The notes beneath the pieces were generated by a model. That model saw nothing but the letters and a program-made list of their open reading frames with translations, searched no databases and was not told the DNA's origin. 64,000 nucleotides of DNA from positions 4,926,001 through 4,990,000 of the forward strand of contig BSQZ01000014.1 in assembly GCA_033239005.1 (NCBI GenBank), given 5' to 3'. A program made the translations under genes and the position numbers. Each line of letters opens with the position of its first letter. Positions within the stretch are counted from its first letter, which is position 1. Source of the DNA: Lamellibrachia satsuma (taxonomy: Eukaryota > Annelida > Polychaeta > Sabellida > Siboglinidae). This document shows positions 1 through 9,473 of this stretch, one piece after another.

Positions 1-171
1 TTCCTCTTTAGGACACGCGGTACCGAACAGATGCCAAGGAGTGCTACCGCTACTGCTACCGCTACTGTCCTCTGCGTTCTGTGCGTCAGTACTGTCCTCT
101 ACTACTACTACGTCCTCTTGTTCCTCCTGTTCTACGACGGTGAAGTCTCGTGTTGTCGTGTCATGTGTCAT
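1..171 (-). CDS. Acidic ORF, N-terminal part, running off the left edge
   Basis: On the minus strand an ATG at 171-169 overlaps the integrase stop codon (170-168) as ATGA, and the frame stays open for 57 codons to position 1. The peptide is strongly acidic and low in complexity: Glu/Asp/Val runs (for example EEQEDVVVVEDSTD), then a Ser/Gly stretch (SSGSSSGST) and PWHLFG. I do not recognise a family. The overlapping start and the same packing as its neighbours argue that it is the next gene of the virus-like element. Only the N-terminus is visible, so function is unknown. Confidence 0.5.
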   Translation of the reverse strand, partial: MTHDTTTRDFTVVEQEEQEDVVVVEDSTDAQNAEDSSGSSSGSTPWHLFGTACPKEE

Positions 172-1274
172 GTCTCGAATGAAGTCTTACCGAACGCGTG
201 GCTAGTCTTTATAGTAGACTGCACCAGTGCCTTGGCATCGATCCAGCTGTTGAATTTGGAGGGGTAGCCGAACCATTTCACGAAAACTTGATTTCGTCCA
301 CCTACCTTACGACGATCCAGGACCTCTTGTACGTAGAACAGTTTATCGGGGGGTACCAACACTTTCTGCAACTCCATTTCGTAGAAGGTACCTTCCAGTA
401 CTTCGCCGAGATCGTCCTTCAATCGATACACGGGTGGAGCAGAGGGATGAACCTCGTGTATCGTGAAAATCTCTTCGCTCCAATTCGCCGTGTACCCCTT
501 TTCGAACTTACCTTTGTACTTGCTGATACGTACGCGATCCGACACGCGCAACTTGGGCACGCCCTTACCGTCGTGACCGTACAGTCGCTGCCACACCTTT
601 TCCTGATTACGGTAACTCACCTGTGAAGGAGCCATGCCGATACTGCGGTGGTAGCTGTTGTTGTACGAATGCACCAGGTCCTGAAGGATGTTGATGTATC
701 GCCACGTCTGGTGTTTCGTGAAGTATCGCCACATGCGTGACTTCAACGTCCTGTTGAATCTTTCCACGATGCACGCCTTCGTCTCCGCGTTGTGCGTGGA
801 GAAGTGATGGATGTTGTGCTTCTTCAATAGAGCCTGGACGGATCTATTCAGAAATTCCTTTCCTTGGTCTGTCTGCAACACCTTTGGCCAGCCTTTGCTG
901 AACGTGCTGTCAAGTGCCGCTACCAACGACGCCGCGGACTTGTTCTTCATGGGAACACACCAGGCCACTTTCGAGAAGACGTCGATCACCGTGAGGAGAA
1001 AGGTCATACCGTCGTTGTGCTTTTTCAAATGCGACAGATCGACGAGATCGGCCTGCCACTGCTGATGCAGACCGCTCACGATGACGCGTCGTCTCTCGAA
1101 ACGACGTCTAGCCGGCTTGTGTAGGGTATAGGCGTCCTGTTCCGACAACCATTCCGCGACCTTTTTTCTTGATATGTGCGTGACGCGTCGCAAGGCATCG
1201 GGTCCGCCGTAACTACCTACCCTTTTCGGATCGAAGTAGACCGTCCTAAGTACTCGTTCTTTCTTCGGTGCCAT
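168..1274 (-). CDS. Retroviral-type integrase with C-terminal chromodomain (Polinton/adintovirus type)
   Basis: 368 residues. It should catalyse insertion of the element by DDE strand transfer in the nucleus. The rve core shows D76 (WQADLVD), D136 (LQTDQGKEF) and E171 (CIVERFNRTL), a D,D(35)E spacing, followed by an HSYNNSYHRSIGMAP-like segment. A chromodomain lies near the C-terminus (YVQEVLDRRK, QVFVKWFGYPSKFNSW), as in chromointegrases that read histone marks. A longer frame opens at 1334, but the ATG at 1274 is preferred because it overlaps the TAA of the upstream small ORF as TAATG. The C-terminal stop overlaps the next start. The reading frame looks intact. Host Gypsy integrases are similar, but the neighbours are those of a Polinton. 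Confidence 0.9.
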   Translation of the reverse strand: MAPKKERVLRTVYFDPKRVGSYGGPDALRRVTHISRKKVAEWLSEQDAYTLHKPARRRFERRRVIVSGLHQQWQADLVDLSHLKKHNDGMTFLLTVIDVFSKVAWCVPMKNKSAASLVAALDSTFSKGWPKVLQTDQGKEFLNRSVQALLKKHNIHHFSTHNAETKACIVERFNRTLKSRMWRYFTKHQTWRYINILQDLVHSYNNSYHRSIGMAPSQVSYRNQEKVWQRLYGHDGKGVPKLRVSDRVRISKYKGKFEKGYTANWSEEIFTIHEVHPSAPPVYRLKDDLGEVLEGTFYEMELQKVLVPPDKLFYVQEVLDRRKVGGRNQVFVKWFGYPSKFNSWIDAKALVQSTIKTSHAFGKTSFET

Positions 1275-1435
1275 TAAAAGAGTTCCGATGGACTGACGGT
1301 TGTGACGTTTACTGCGCAGCACGGTGCGCAGCACGGTTCGTGACGAGTAAGAAAGAGTACGCTGACGTACACCAGAAGCCCCACTACCACACCCAAGACG
1401 ATGACGAATGATCTATATTCTAGTACTGTGATCAT
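1274..1435 (-). CDS. Small membrane protein, 53 aa
   Basis: A minus-strand ORF from ATG 1435 to TAA 1276-1274, whose stop overlaps the integrase start. After a short polar N-terminus there is one strong hydrophobic helix (SFVIVLGVVVGLLVYVSVLF), then a Cys pair repeat (CCAPCC) and a short tail. This is one transmembrane segment with a possible palmitoylation or metal-binding Cys cluster. No family recognised. Its size, coupling and the lack of any space between genes suggest it is real. Confidence 0.5.
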   Translation of the reverse strand: MITVLEYRSFVIVLGVVVGLLVYVSVLFLTRHEPCCAPCCAVNVTTVSPSELF

Positions 1436-1556
1436 ACTCTGCAGAGCAAATGTTGTAAAGATTTCGCACTACGGCGTCAGCAATCAAGTACAGTCCAACG
1501 CAAAATACTGTAACGACGACGGAACGGTAGTACGTGTCCTGTGGATCGTTCGACAT
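1413..1556 (-). CDS. Small membrane protein, 47 aa, overlapping the next ORF
   Basis: A minus-strand ORF from ATG 1556 to TAG 1415-1413, overlapping the following small ORF by 23 bases in another frame. The peptide starts MSNDPQDTYYRS and has one hydrophobic segment (VVVTVFCVGLYLIADAVV). No family recognised. It fills the only gap in the left part of the element, between the 268-aa protein and the integrase, and like its neighbour would be a single-pass membrane protein. Chance ORF remains possible because of its length. Confidence 0.42.
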   Translation of the reverse strand: MSNDPQDTYYRSVVVTVFCVGLYLIADAVVRNLYNICSAEYDHSTRI

Positions 1557-1595
1557 CGCAGTGCACACTGAGCTGTGGACACGTGTTGCAACGAC

Positions 1596-2402
1596 TTAAA
1601 TGTCTTCCCAACTAGCCAATGACGTCAGTGCCTTGCGTTGACGTTCTGGAGGTGGGGTGAGCATGGAATGTTCCATTTGTCCGCGTCGACGAGCGAGGGG
1701 TGTCCAACTGAGCGATCTTCTTGCGCTACCACCACCACCACCAGAGCGAGGAGTAGCCGGTATTCGACGACGACCTGGAGTGGTCGGTGTCGGTGCCTGG
1801 CGTATGTAGTCTCTCCTGGCGACGTTACCGACCAACTCCATGGGCAGGTTCATGGCACGGAGTTGTCTTGCAAACGGTTGCCATCCCGTCGGATTGATCT
1901 TTCTCTTGCGCAACACATCGTTCACGAGATCCACCACGTTACTTCCGGCGATGGGCACACCCTCGTGTATCAGTTCGCCGCGGGCGGTCCAAGACATGTT
2001 TCTTTTCATGCGTTCCATCAACCGTCTGGCTTTGCCTTGCATGGTCTTGGGAACGGTATCCACGACGTCGGCCTCTATCTCGCTAGCAGGAGCTTCCCCC
2101 GGCCCCGCCCCCCCCGCCCCCGCCCCCGGCCCCGGCCCCGGCCCCGGCCCAGACTCGTTCACTGAGATCACTCGTGTCGGTTCCTTGGCGTGTTTATCGG
2201 ACAAGACGTTATACCGTTGCAACACCTGATTATACAATGTGACCTTGGTCCTGTCGTCGAGGTCCTTTCTGTCGAGGATGGCCGTCATCTCGTCATCGAG
2301 AGCTCGCACCTTCTTACCTAAGGTATCCGTCGGGGGTGGGGGTGATCGAAGCGTGTCCAACATTCGTGGATCTACCAAGGCCATCTTGCGTGCGTGTTCC
2401 AT
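1596..2402 (-). CDS. Conserved Polinton/adintovirus-type protein of unknown function, 268 aa
   Basis: The ATG (2402-2400) directly follows the TAG of the PX-like gene (2405-2403). An N-terminal helical part has a signature I recall from Polinton-associated proteins in many invertebrates (DDEMTAILDRKDLDDRTKV, LYNQVLQRYN). A Gly/Pro/Ala tract of about 20 residues (a GGGGCC-like repeat at about 2100-2150) is followed by a second conserved part (LVNDVLRKRKINPTGWQPFA, MNLPMELVGN). The C-terminus is basic and Ser/Gly/Arg-rich. A structural or DNA-associated role is plausible but not shown. The frame is intact. The family assignment is from memory of similar sequences, not from a search. Confidence 0.65.
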   Translation of the reverse strand: MEHARKMALVDPRMLDTLRSPPPPTDTLGKKVRALDDEMTAILDRKDLDDRTKVTLYNQVLQRYNVLSDKHAKEPTRVISVNESGPGPGPGPGAGAGGAGPGEAPASEIEADVVDTVPKTMQGKARRLMERMKRNMSWTARGELIHEGVPIAGSNVVDLVNDVLRKRKINPTGWQPFARQLRAMNLPMELVGNVARRDYIRQAPTPTTPGRRRIPATPRSGGGGGSARRSLSWTPLARRRGQMEHSMLTPPPERQRKALTSLASWEDI

Positions 2403-2804
2403 CTAACCTCCCGAACGAAGGTGGCGCGACCTGGTTGCTTGCGGGAGCAGCACCTCTCGAAGCAAGGGTAGAAACACCGAACTTGCCAACGGTGCTAGGA
2501 AGGCCGATAGGAACCCTCCGCTCTGTCCCTCGCCGACCTGTCGGTTCAGCAAGAGGCGTCTTCTTCTACCGGCCGACGTTCGACTGTGAGCCAACTCCCG
2601 TAACCTCTTCCTGTATTTACTCAAACGACGCCTCTGTAATGCAGACAATGGAATGTTCTGTTTTAATATGTTGTAGGCACACTCGGCTAGCGCACACAAA
2701 AGATCGGCGTCAGCGTTTTTGATGATGGCTCTTTTCAGTTTGTTGTTCTTGATCCTGTTCAGCGCCTGTATGCATATAATGTGTCTCTTCACCAGGGCAG
2801 ACAT
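2403..2804 (-). CDS. PX-like basic core protein (adintovirus/Polinton)
   Basis: 133 residues. The start at 2804 is chosen rather than the upstream open frame from 3047 because a TATA box lies at about 2838-2846, and because the protein begins the conserved pattern there (MSALVKRHIICIQALNRIK). Helical N-terminal half with repeated leucines, then a segment rich in Arg/Lys (LQRRRLSKYRKRLRELAH), then GGFLSAFLAPLASSVFLPLL, a hydrophobic C-terminal helix. This order matches what I recall of proteins described as adenovirus pX/Mu-like in adintoviruses: a nucleic-acid-condensing or membrane-active virion component. The stop abuts the next start. Confidence 0.7.
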   Translation of the reverse strand: MSALVKRHIICIQALNRIKNNKLKRAIIKNADADLLCALAECAYNILKQNIPLSALQRRRLSKYRKRLRELAHSRTSAGRRRRLLLNRQVGEGQSGGFLSAFLAPLASSVFLPLLREVLLPQATRSRHLRSGG

Positions 2805-2837
2805 GGTGGGAATGAAGAGACTATCCACGTGTGCGGT

Positions 2838-2846
2838 CTTTTTATA
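2838..2846 (-). promoter_or_regulatory. TATA box of the PX-like gene
   Basis: The minus strand reads GGTATAAAAAGACC here, 34-42 bases before the PX-like start codon at 2804, which would leave a very short 5' leader. It lies over the 3' end of the ATPase gene. The short distance matches the other TATA boxes in this part of the window. Confidence 0.55.
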
Positions 2847-3468
2847 CCTTCGGCAAGTACACGTACTGAACACCGTCGTCTGGAAAGATGGCCGTGCGCA
2901 GACGCATGTCCTCGGGCGTGTCCTGCTTGAGATCGACCAATATATAGCCGTACGGTACCGAGGTGGCGTCTTTAAAAGCCTCTTGAACGAATTTGGCGCG
3001 CCCCGGATACATCTGTCGAGCCAAGTGCGACATCTGCGATGCGTCACGAGGATTCTTGAACACCACCATGTATTGAGAATTCAGACTGATGGTACGACTC
3101 TCTTTGTTTTTGGGGAAAAGGTTCTGTACGAGATACAGCACGGACGTGTTCCTGTGGTGACTCTTTTTAGTGAACAAGGTCGTGACCCGTTCGTCCGTTT
3201 CTGCCATGAGATCGTCTATGACGATGAGGTTCCTCGTCGACGAATCGAACATGCTAGCACTCGGCAACCCTTCCTCGAAGTGCACGTCCATCAAGTCCAT
3301 CGTTGCGTAAGCCTCTTGCCATTCTCCGTAACACCACGTGATTCGTTCGGGAGGAGGATCGATCATCGCAGCAGCGTGACGTAGCATACGCGTCACGAAA
3401 GTACTTTTGCCGCATCCCGTCGGACCGGCGACGATGCACGTGAAAGGATGTTTCCACCGCGCGTCCAT
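2842..3468 (-). CDS. A32/FtsK-HerA-type genome-packaging ATPase
   Basis: 208 residues, the usual size for Polinton and adintovirus packaging ATPases. Walker A is GPTGCGKST at residues 15-23, and Walker B is LIVIDDL at about 81-87 with two acidic residues. A later Asn/Gln-rich sensor-like region follows (VLYLVQNLFP). It should pump the element's DNA into a capsid, so its intact frame suggests a recent virion-forming ancestor. The gene lies 39 bp after the polymerase stop and 37 bp before the PX-like gene. Confidence 0.9.
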   Translation of the reverse strand: MDARWKHPFTCIVAGPTGCGKSTFVTRMLRHAAAMIDPPPERITWCYGEWQEAYATMDLMDVHFEEGLPSASMFDSSTRNLIVIDDLMAETDERVTTLFTKKSHHRNTSVLYLVQNLFPKNKESRTISLNSQYMVVFKNPRDASQMSHLARQMYPGRAKFVQEAFKDATSVPYGYILVDLKQDTPEDMRLRTAIFPDDGVQYVYLPKV

Positions 3469-3507
3469 GGTCGCTTATGAAAGACGACCGCAGTGCATCG
3501 TCCTTTT

Positions 3508-6500
3508 CTACACGTCCACCGGACCCGTGCTCACCCCGTCCTCGTGCACCACTCGTTTGGGATAGAAGTAGGTGAGAGCCGCTCGTTCCTGCACGTACGT
3601 CATCACGGTCGAGTGACGCACCCGGAACCCACGGTTCTTTCCACTTCCGCTCCGACGGTTGGTGAGCACCTCCAGGAACGCGTTCTTGTCGATGTCGTTG
3701 TGACGTTTGCTCAGTCCTTTGGTGCTGTATTTGTCGGTGGGTCCGAAACAATAGTACGTCTTGCTACACAACCCCACGAACCCGTCGCCGGACCATTCCA
3801 CCTTGAACAGACCAGGTGTCCTCTTGTCGTACGCCCTACGCGCTTTACAGCACGTCTCGTCGCCGACCCACGGTCTATTGGCGAGTCGACAGCGCACGTA
3901 CTCGTTCCGATGATGGTCGCAACATTCGGACGGCAACCATTCGGAGCGGTGCCGGAAGTAATGTTCTCGTAGTTCCGGAGTCACGAGGGCGTCGACGGAC
4001 TCGCCGGCCAAGGCCAAATAGGCAGAATCTGTATCTGTCTCGCAGTACTGAAAAAGAGGGCGCTCCAGGTACCTGTCGATGAAGTCGTAGTAGAACTGTA
4101 ACATGCGCATCTTGGCGTACTGCAGAACGAAGAATCCCACGTGTATGGGCAGGGTGTACGTGACGGTCTTCTTGTTCATCTCTATCTCGTACGCATCGTC
4201 CACGATGACATCGAGTTGTCGGAATCTCTTATCGTTGACCAAGAGCGATGCCGCCTTCTCCTTGCAATAATTGACGTCACGATGTCGGTCCACGTTGGTT
4301 ATGGTCTTTCCGTAACCCGAGTTCCCCAGCAACTTCATGGTGTCTGCGATGATGGCCTTGTGCGAGTGGACGTCTCCTTCGCGTCGCGCTGCGGACACTG
4401 CATCGCCGAACCGTCTGAAACACGGGACGGGATCGTACTCGATGACCTGATACACGTGCGTCACCTCGAGACCGTGGTCCATGTACCATCGCAGCAGAGG
4501 CGTGGCAAGCAGGATCTTATCCCCTCGATAACTACCCACGAGCATGCGTCTCGGTGTCGTCATGATGTCGTGCTCCTCGGCGTATCGGCGCATGAACGGT
4601 CCGAGATCGTCGCGTGTCAGTCGGATGTTCTTGAACACGGGCTGCATCTCGGCAAAGTGTTCTCGCAATGCTTCCGGTACGCGAAGGTCACACTCGATCA
4701 GACCGAACACGGTTCCGGCACGCACGCCGCTCAGGATCTGTTGTGACGTCATCGTCCATCGTGCGTGACGTCGGCGCGGAAATGCAGCATCCAGAAGCTT
4801 TTTCACGACAGGATCTCGTCTCGTCTCTTTCCACTCGCATTCCCACATCTCTACGATTTTGACAAAGTGACGGAGGTAGACGGTGTTCTTTCGGGTCTCT
4901 TCGAGCAGTTCAGCCATGGGTTTCCCGTTGACCTCGTTGACCTCTTTGCCAGTGCACGAGTGACCATGGAAAAAACATCCATGGTACTGATAAGCCGTTT
5001 TCGTCTCGCTGCACCACCCGTCCACCAGCAGTTTGCCTATTCTCTTCTCTCTACCGTTGATCTGGTGTCGTATGACGCGTCCCGTGCGTTCGGATTCCCA
5101 AGTCAACCATTCCGCGGCCATCTGACCGTACAGCTGCGCCGATTCCGGTCGGAAATCTTTCTCTTCCCGTCGTCGCGTGTACCATCCCATAGGCATGTCT
5201 TGCATGAGTGACTACAAGTACAGGGCATTGGCATCGTATCCAACGATGGACCTACAAGGACGAGCGGCCTCTCCGTACTCGTTCTGACGTAGCGTGGTGA
5301 CCCCTTTCTCGTGATAGCGATGAAAAATGAGCGAAGCCCCGCCAACCACGTGATCTTTGACGAGATGATGAAGATCTTTATTCTTCTCGTTGAATATGGT
5401 AAAGTAGGTCTTCTCGGGAAGGTCGTTGAACAGGTAGAGCAAGGTCAGACCAGGTACGCTGATGCCTTGCTTGAACATGTCTATGCCACGTTGTTCGTAG
5501 AAGGCAAACTGTCTGTCGATGGCCTGCAGAAAGGGAACCACGTCTCTGTTGTTGTACCAGACGAGAAAGTCTCGCAAAGTCGTCATGGAATTATCGCGCC
5601 AGGCCTCTTGACAACTGGCATAATCCTCGTCGGAAATACCTTCGTTCTTCAGTCGACTGAAGAAGGCCTGTTTCGATGGAAGTGCAGTGTCGTCGAGTCT
5701 CTCCAAACGGTCCATGTACTCGTACGGGAAATGACCTTTTGTCACCTCGCATCCGTACGCCTTCAGATACTTGTCGTAACTGAACCCGGGAGCTATGTAG
5801 TTGGTCATGTCTAGGAATTTCAGCTGATCCGTCGAAAGACACATGAAAGTGTTGTTGCGTTTGATGACGAAAAAAGTACCGACACTCTCATTCTCTTCGT
5901 CTTTGTCGTCTTGTTCTTCTTCTTGTTCTTCTTGTTCCTTTGATCCGGTGGATAAGAAGTAGGGTATGAGAAACTGTTTGATGGCATTGAGATCATACTT
6001 ACCCGAATTGAACCCGATGACAGGTAACTGATGCATCCAGCCATAGAGTTGTCCCATCAGCTTTTTGTATGAATTGGTCGTCGGACGAGATTTCTTCTTA
6101 TCGATGGCTGATCGTGCAGCCTTCTCAGTTTCGTCCCATTTCGTCAGTTCCTCTGCGAGTTGATCCAAGACATCTTCGTACGAGTGTTTGATCTTGTCGT
6201 ACGCGGCGTCACTCATCGCTTGTAAGATATTCATCATTCTACTCACCAACTTGTTGGTGTCTCCGTCCGTGACGAGACATTGCACTCGCTCGTGACCGGG
6301 GACGTTGGATGCTACGCTGACGCTCAGTGGAACGTGACGCGCCACCCAGTGGACCTTGTCACTGTCCGACGGAAGTTGTTCCGTGTCGAACCAACACTCG
6401 AAATCAAAGGTGGCTCGATACGGATAGTAGCGCAACGATTCAGCCACGCGAATGTTCTCGTCGTCCAGACGTTCGAACACCGATGGTGTGGAATGGTACA

Positions 6501-7950
6501 TGCCGCCAGGATATACTCGACGCACACCTCCCGTACACGTGCGCTCGTGTCGATACAGCTTCGATGCCTCTTTCCATAACGAGTCACCGCACTTCCGACA
6601 TCGATACGAGTTGCAGTACATGCAGACATCTTGGATGAATGAAAAATGTGTCCCGTGAAGGTTGAGATACATTGTTTCGGGGTACTTGCATAACGATCGA
6701 CGAACCAGTTCGGCAGTCGACTTACCGTCCTCCTCACTGACAAGACGGTACACGCACACATTCGTTTGGAACGTGGTCTCTACGCGATAGAGGTCATCCA
6801 GCGTGACCCCTGTAAATTCTTCCATGGGTACGTGATCTCGATCGTATGTCTCGTAGAGCGTCTTCACCGCCGGTTCCAATCGATATAGATCACATCCTCG
6901 ATGCAGGGCCAGACATCGGAACAGACACAGGTTATCTTTGTACCTCTTGATATGGATGGGATCCGTTTCCAATCCGATGATGTTTTTCTTCCTTTTGATG
7001 TAGGATGGTAGAGAGATCATGCCTACACATCCTATAGGATGATCGATGATGCGATTAACGAAAAAAGTGACATTCGTCACGAGTTCGCATACCCACGCAG
7101 AATCCGGTCTTTGATTGATGGCCCATTGCAAGAGGTCGGGTTCTCGGATGCGTTCGAGAAATTTATCAAAGTCCTTGCTGTTGGCGACGAGACTGGGTTC
7201 GTCCAGGTAGCGTCCACAGCAATTACAAGAGGTATGATAGTACTTGTATTGACCCGTGTTCTTGTTTCTCAGAATGAAACCGTAACTGAAGTTAATCTTG
7301 AACGCATTGGTCTGTTCCTGGAACATGATCTTCAAAGACGGTTCCAAGTCGGTCGTGTCTAGCGTGATTAATCTGTAATCGTACCTGCATTGAAGTGGAC
7401 CTCTGAACACGTGGGTCCGTATAGCAGACCAGTGCGCACGAACGACATCTAGCAACTCCGTCGACAGAGTATCGGCGAAGGGAAGTCGATCAGGCGGATC
7501 TAACGGATCTTCCTCGGTAACGAGCGGATGGTTTTGAGATGGGATAGTGTCTTCTCTTGTTGATCTCTTTGGTGCTGGTGGCTCGGTGACGTCGGCACAC
7601 GCGGTTCGTGCGTGCATGGTCAGATGGTAACGTCTTTCGAACTTCCGTCCGCATTTCTTACACGCGTAGACTATGCTTCTACTACTACTTCTACTACTAC
7701 TACTACTACCTCTACATACCGACCTTACGTGACGCTGTAGGTTGTTATATCTCCCGAAGGTGGCGCCGCATTTCTCGCATGCGTATTTCGCTCTCTTTGC
7801 ATAGTCGCTGCGTGGCGCCACCATAGGCGGTGCCTTCGAGTATGAATGTAAGTCGCATGATGGCGTCGAGTGAGTACTCTGCACGTGACGTTGTAGTTCT
7901 GCGCACGTGTCGAAGGCGAGCTCGCAGTGACGACACTGGTGTCTTTCCAT
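3508..7950 (-). pseudogene. Protein-primed family B DNA polymerase with N-terminal C2H2 zinc fingers, interrupted by one in-frame TAG
   Basis: About 1,480 codons. Three zinc fingers at residues about 6-27, 58-79 and 97-118 are followed by a Ser-rich linker and a region with the DNLCLFRCLALH motif seen in adintovirus polymerases. Exonuclease motif DFECWF lies near 6,400, and IGFNSGKYDLN and YNNRDV follow. Polymerase motif A (YDANALYL) is near 5,215-5,240, motif B (LLGNSGYGKT) near 4,303-4,335, and motif C (DTDS) near 4,024-4,041. A single TAG at 5214-5212, directly after motif A, splits it into an N-terminal part and a 565-aa C-terminal part in the same frame. An open frame begins at 8025, but that lies upstream of the TATA box at 7991-8000, so ATG 7950 is preferred. 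Read-through or assembly error are alternatives to inactivation. Confidence 0.92.
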
Positions 7951-7974
7951 GGCTGCGTCTACAACTGAGAGGGA

Positions 7975-8425
7975 ATGGACTCTCAGTACATCTATATAGT
8001 GCGTGCGAGGTGGATAACATGTCAATCATTAATAAGAGACGTTCCTATTGGTCAATTACTAATTAACATGGGTACTATTGACCAATCAGCATTAAGAGAC
8101 GTTCCTAGCTTGATTCCTATTGGTCAATTACTAATTAACTATTGACCAATCAGCAATAAGAGACGTTCCTAGCTTGATTCCTATTGGTCAATTACTAATT
8201 AACATGGGTACTATTGACCAATCACGAATAACCTAACATGAGTACTATGGACTCTCAGTACATCTATATAGTAGGCGCGAGGTGGATAAGATGTCAATCA
8301 TTAATAAGAGACGTTCCTATTGGTCAATTACTAATTAACATGGCTACTATTGTCCAATCACAAATGAGAGACGTTCCTAGCTTGATTCCTATTGGTCAAT
8401 TACTAAAAAGGGGCGTTCCTAACAT
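7975..8425 (-). promoter_or_regulatory. Duplicated CCAAT-rich upstream region of the polymerase gene
   Basis: The block with the TATA box, a GTCAATCATTAATAAGAGAC segment and ATTGGTCAATTA is present at 7975-8060 and again at 8248-8335. Between and after them shorter repeats AAGAGACGTTCCTAGCTTG recur. Nine CCAAT motifs occur in both orientations (ATTGG at 8047, 8119, 8183, 8319, 8391; CCAAT at 8082, 8146, 8218, 8354), spaced about 30-40 bp. This is a typical layout for NF-Y binding. The region has no coding capacity. Confidence 0.6.
7991..8000 (-). promoter_or_regulatory. TATA box of the DNA polymerase gene
   Basis: The minus strand reads ACTATATAGA, 41-50 bases before ATG 7950, so transcription would begin near 7965-7970. 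This placement decides the start codon. The same TATA segment occurs again at about 8263-8272. Confidence 0.6.
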
Positions 8426-8562
8426 GGACACTTAGTATTGTCCACTATGTCCATCATAATCGACTACGGGTTTCCCTTTCGTGAAGAGGGGTGTCAGTCG
8501 TGCGAATAATGAAGGTACAACACGTTCCATTCCATTTTGACTATTTTATTCAATAGAATACA

Positions 8563-8879
8563 TTGTCTATGAAATATATATATACTGATATGAAAAGATA
8601 GGCTTCTCTATATATAAGTTGATGATGATGATGATGATGATTGACTTGTGGGTTTTTACACCACGACAGAGGTCACGTGTGTATGAATAATGGCGGACTT
8701 GTGGGTTTTTACACCACGACAGAGGTCACGTGTGAATAATGGCGGACTTGTGGGTTTTTACACCACGACAGAGGTCACGTGTGTGAATAATGGCGGACTT
8801 GTGGGTTTTTACACCACGACAGAGGTCACGTGTGTGAATAATTGTATATAGAGAAGTCGATCTCTTCATGCATAAAGAT

Positions 8880-8900
<21 letters not shown>
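8563..8900. repeat. Inverted-repeat-bounded block of four 50-bp tandem repeats
   Basis: Four copies of a roughly 49-54 bp unit (GACTTGTGGGTTTTTACACC, ending TCACGTGTG and AATAATGGCG) lie at 8642-8842, each with a CACGTG core. They are flanked by inverted arms: GTCTATGAAATA at about 8565 with its complement at about 8887-8899, and CTTCTCTATATATA at about 8603 with its complement at about 8844-8857. A (GAT)n run sits at 8622-8641. The symmetry suggests an origin or regulatory structure. Confidence 0.55.

Positions 8901-9443
<543 letters not shown>

Positions 9444-9473
<30 letters not shown>

Noticed and set aside
168..1334. Gypsy/LTR retrotransposon integrase
   Set aside because: No reverse transcriptase, protease or LTRs nearby, and the neighbouring ATPase, PX-like and protein-primed polymerase genes mark a Polinton-type element.
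2404..5211. Plus-strand ORFs antisense to the virus-like genes (for example 2719-3384, 4141-4746)
   Set aside because: They are shadows of conserved minus-strand genes with clear motifs.
7951..8025. Polymerase start at 8025
   Set aside because: It lies upstream of the TATA box at 7991-8000, and the first zinc finger begins right after ATG 7950.
8642..8842. CRISPR-like array
   Set aside because: The units are contiguous tandem repeats with no unique spacers, in animal DNA. The same holds for 35920-36145, 49259-49487 and 51965-52150.
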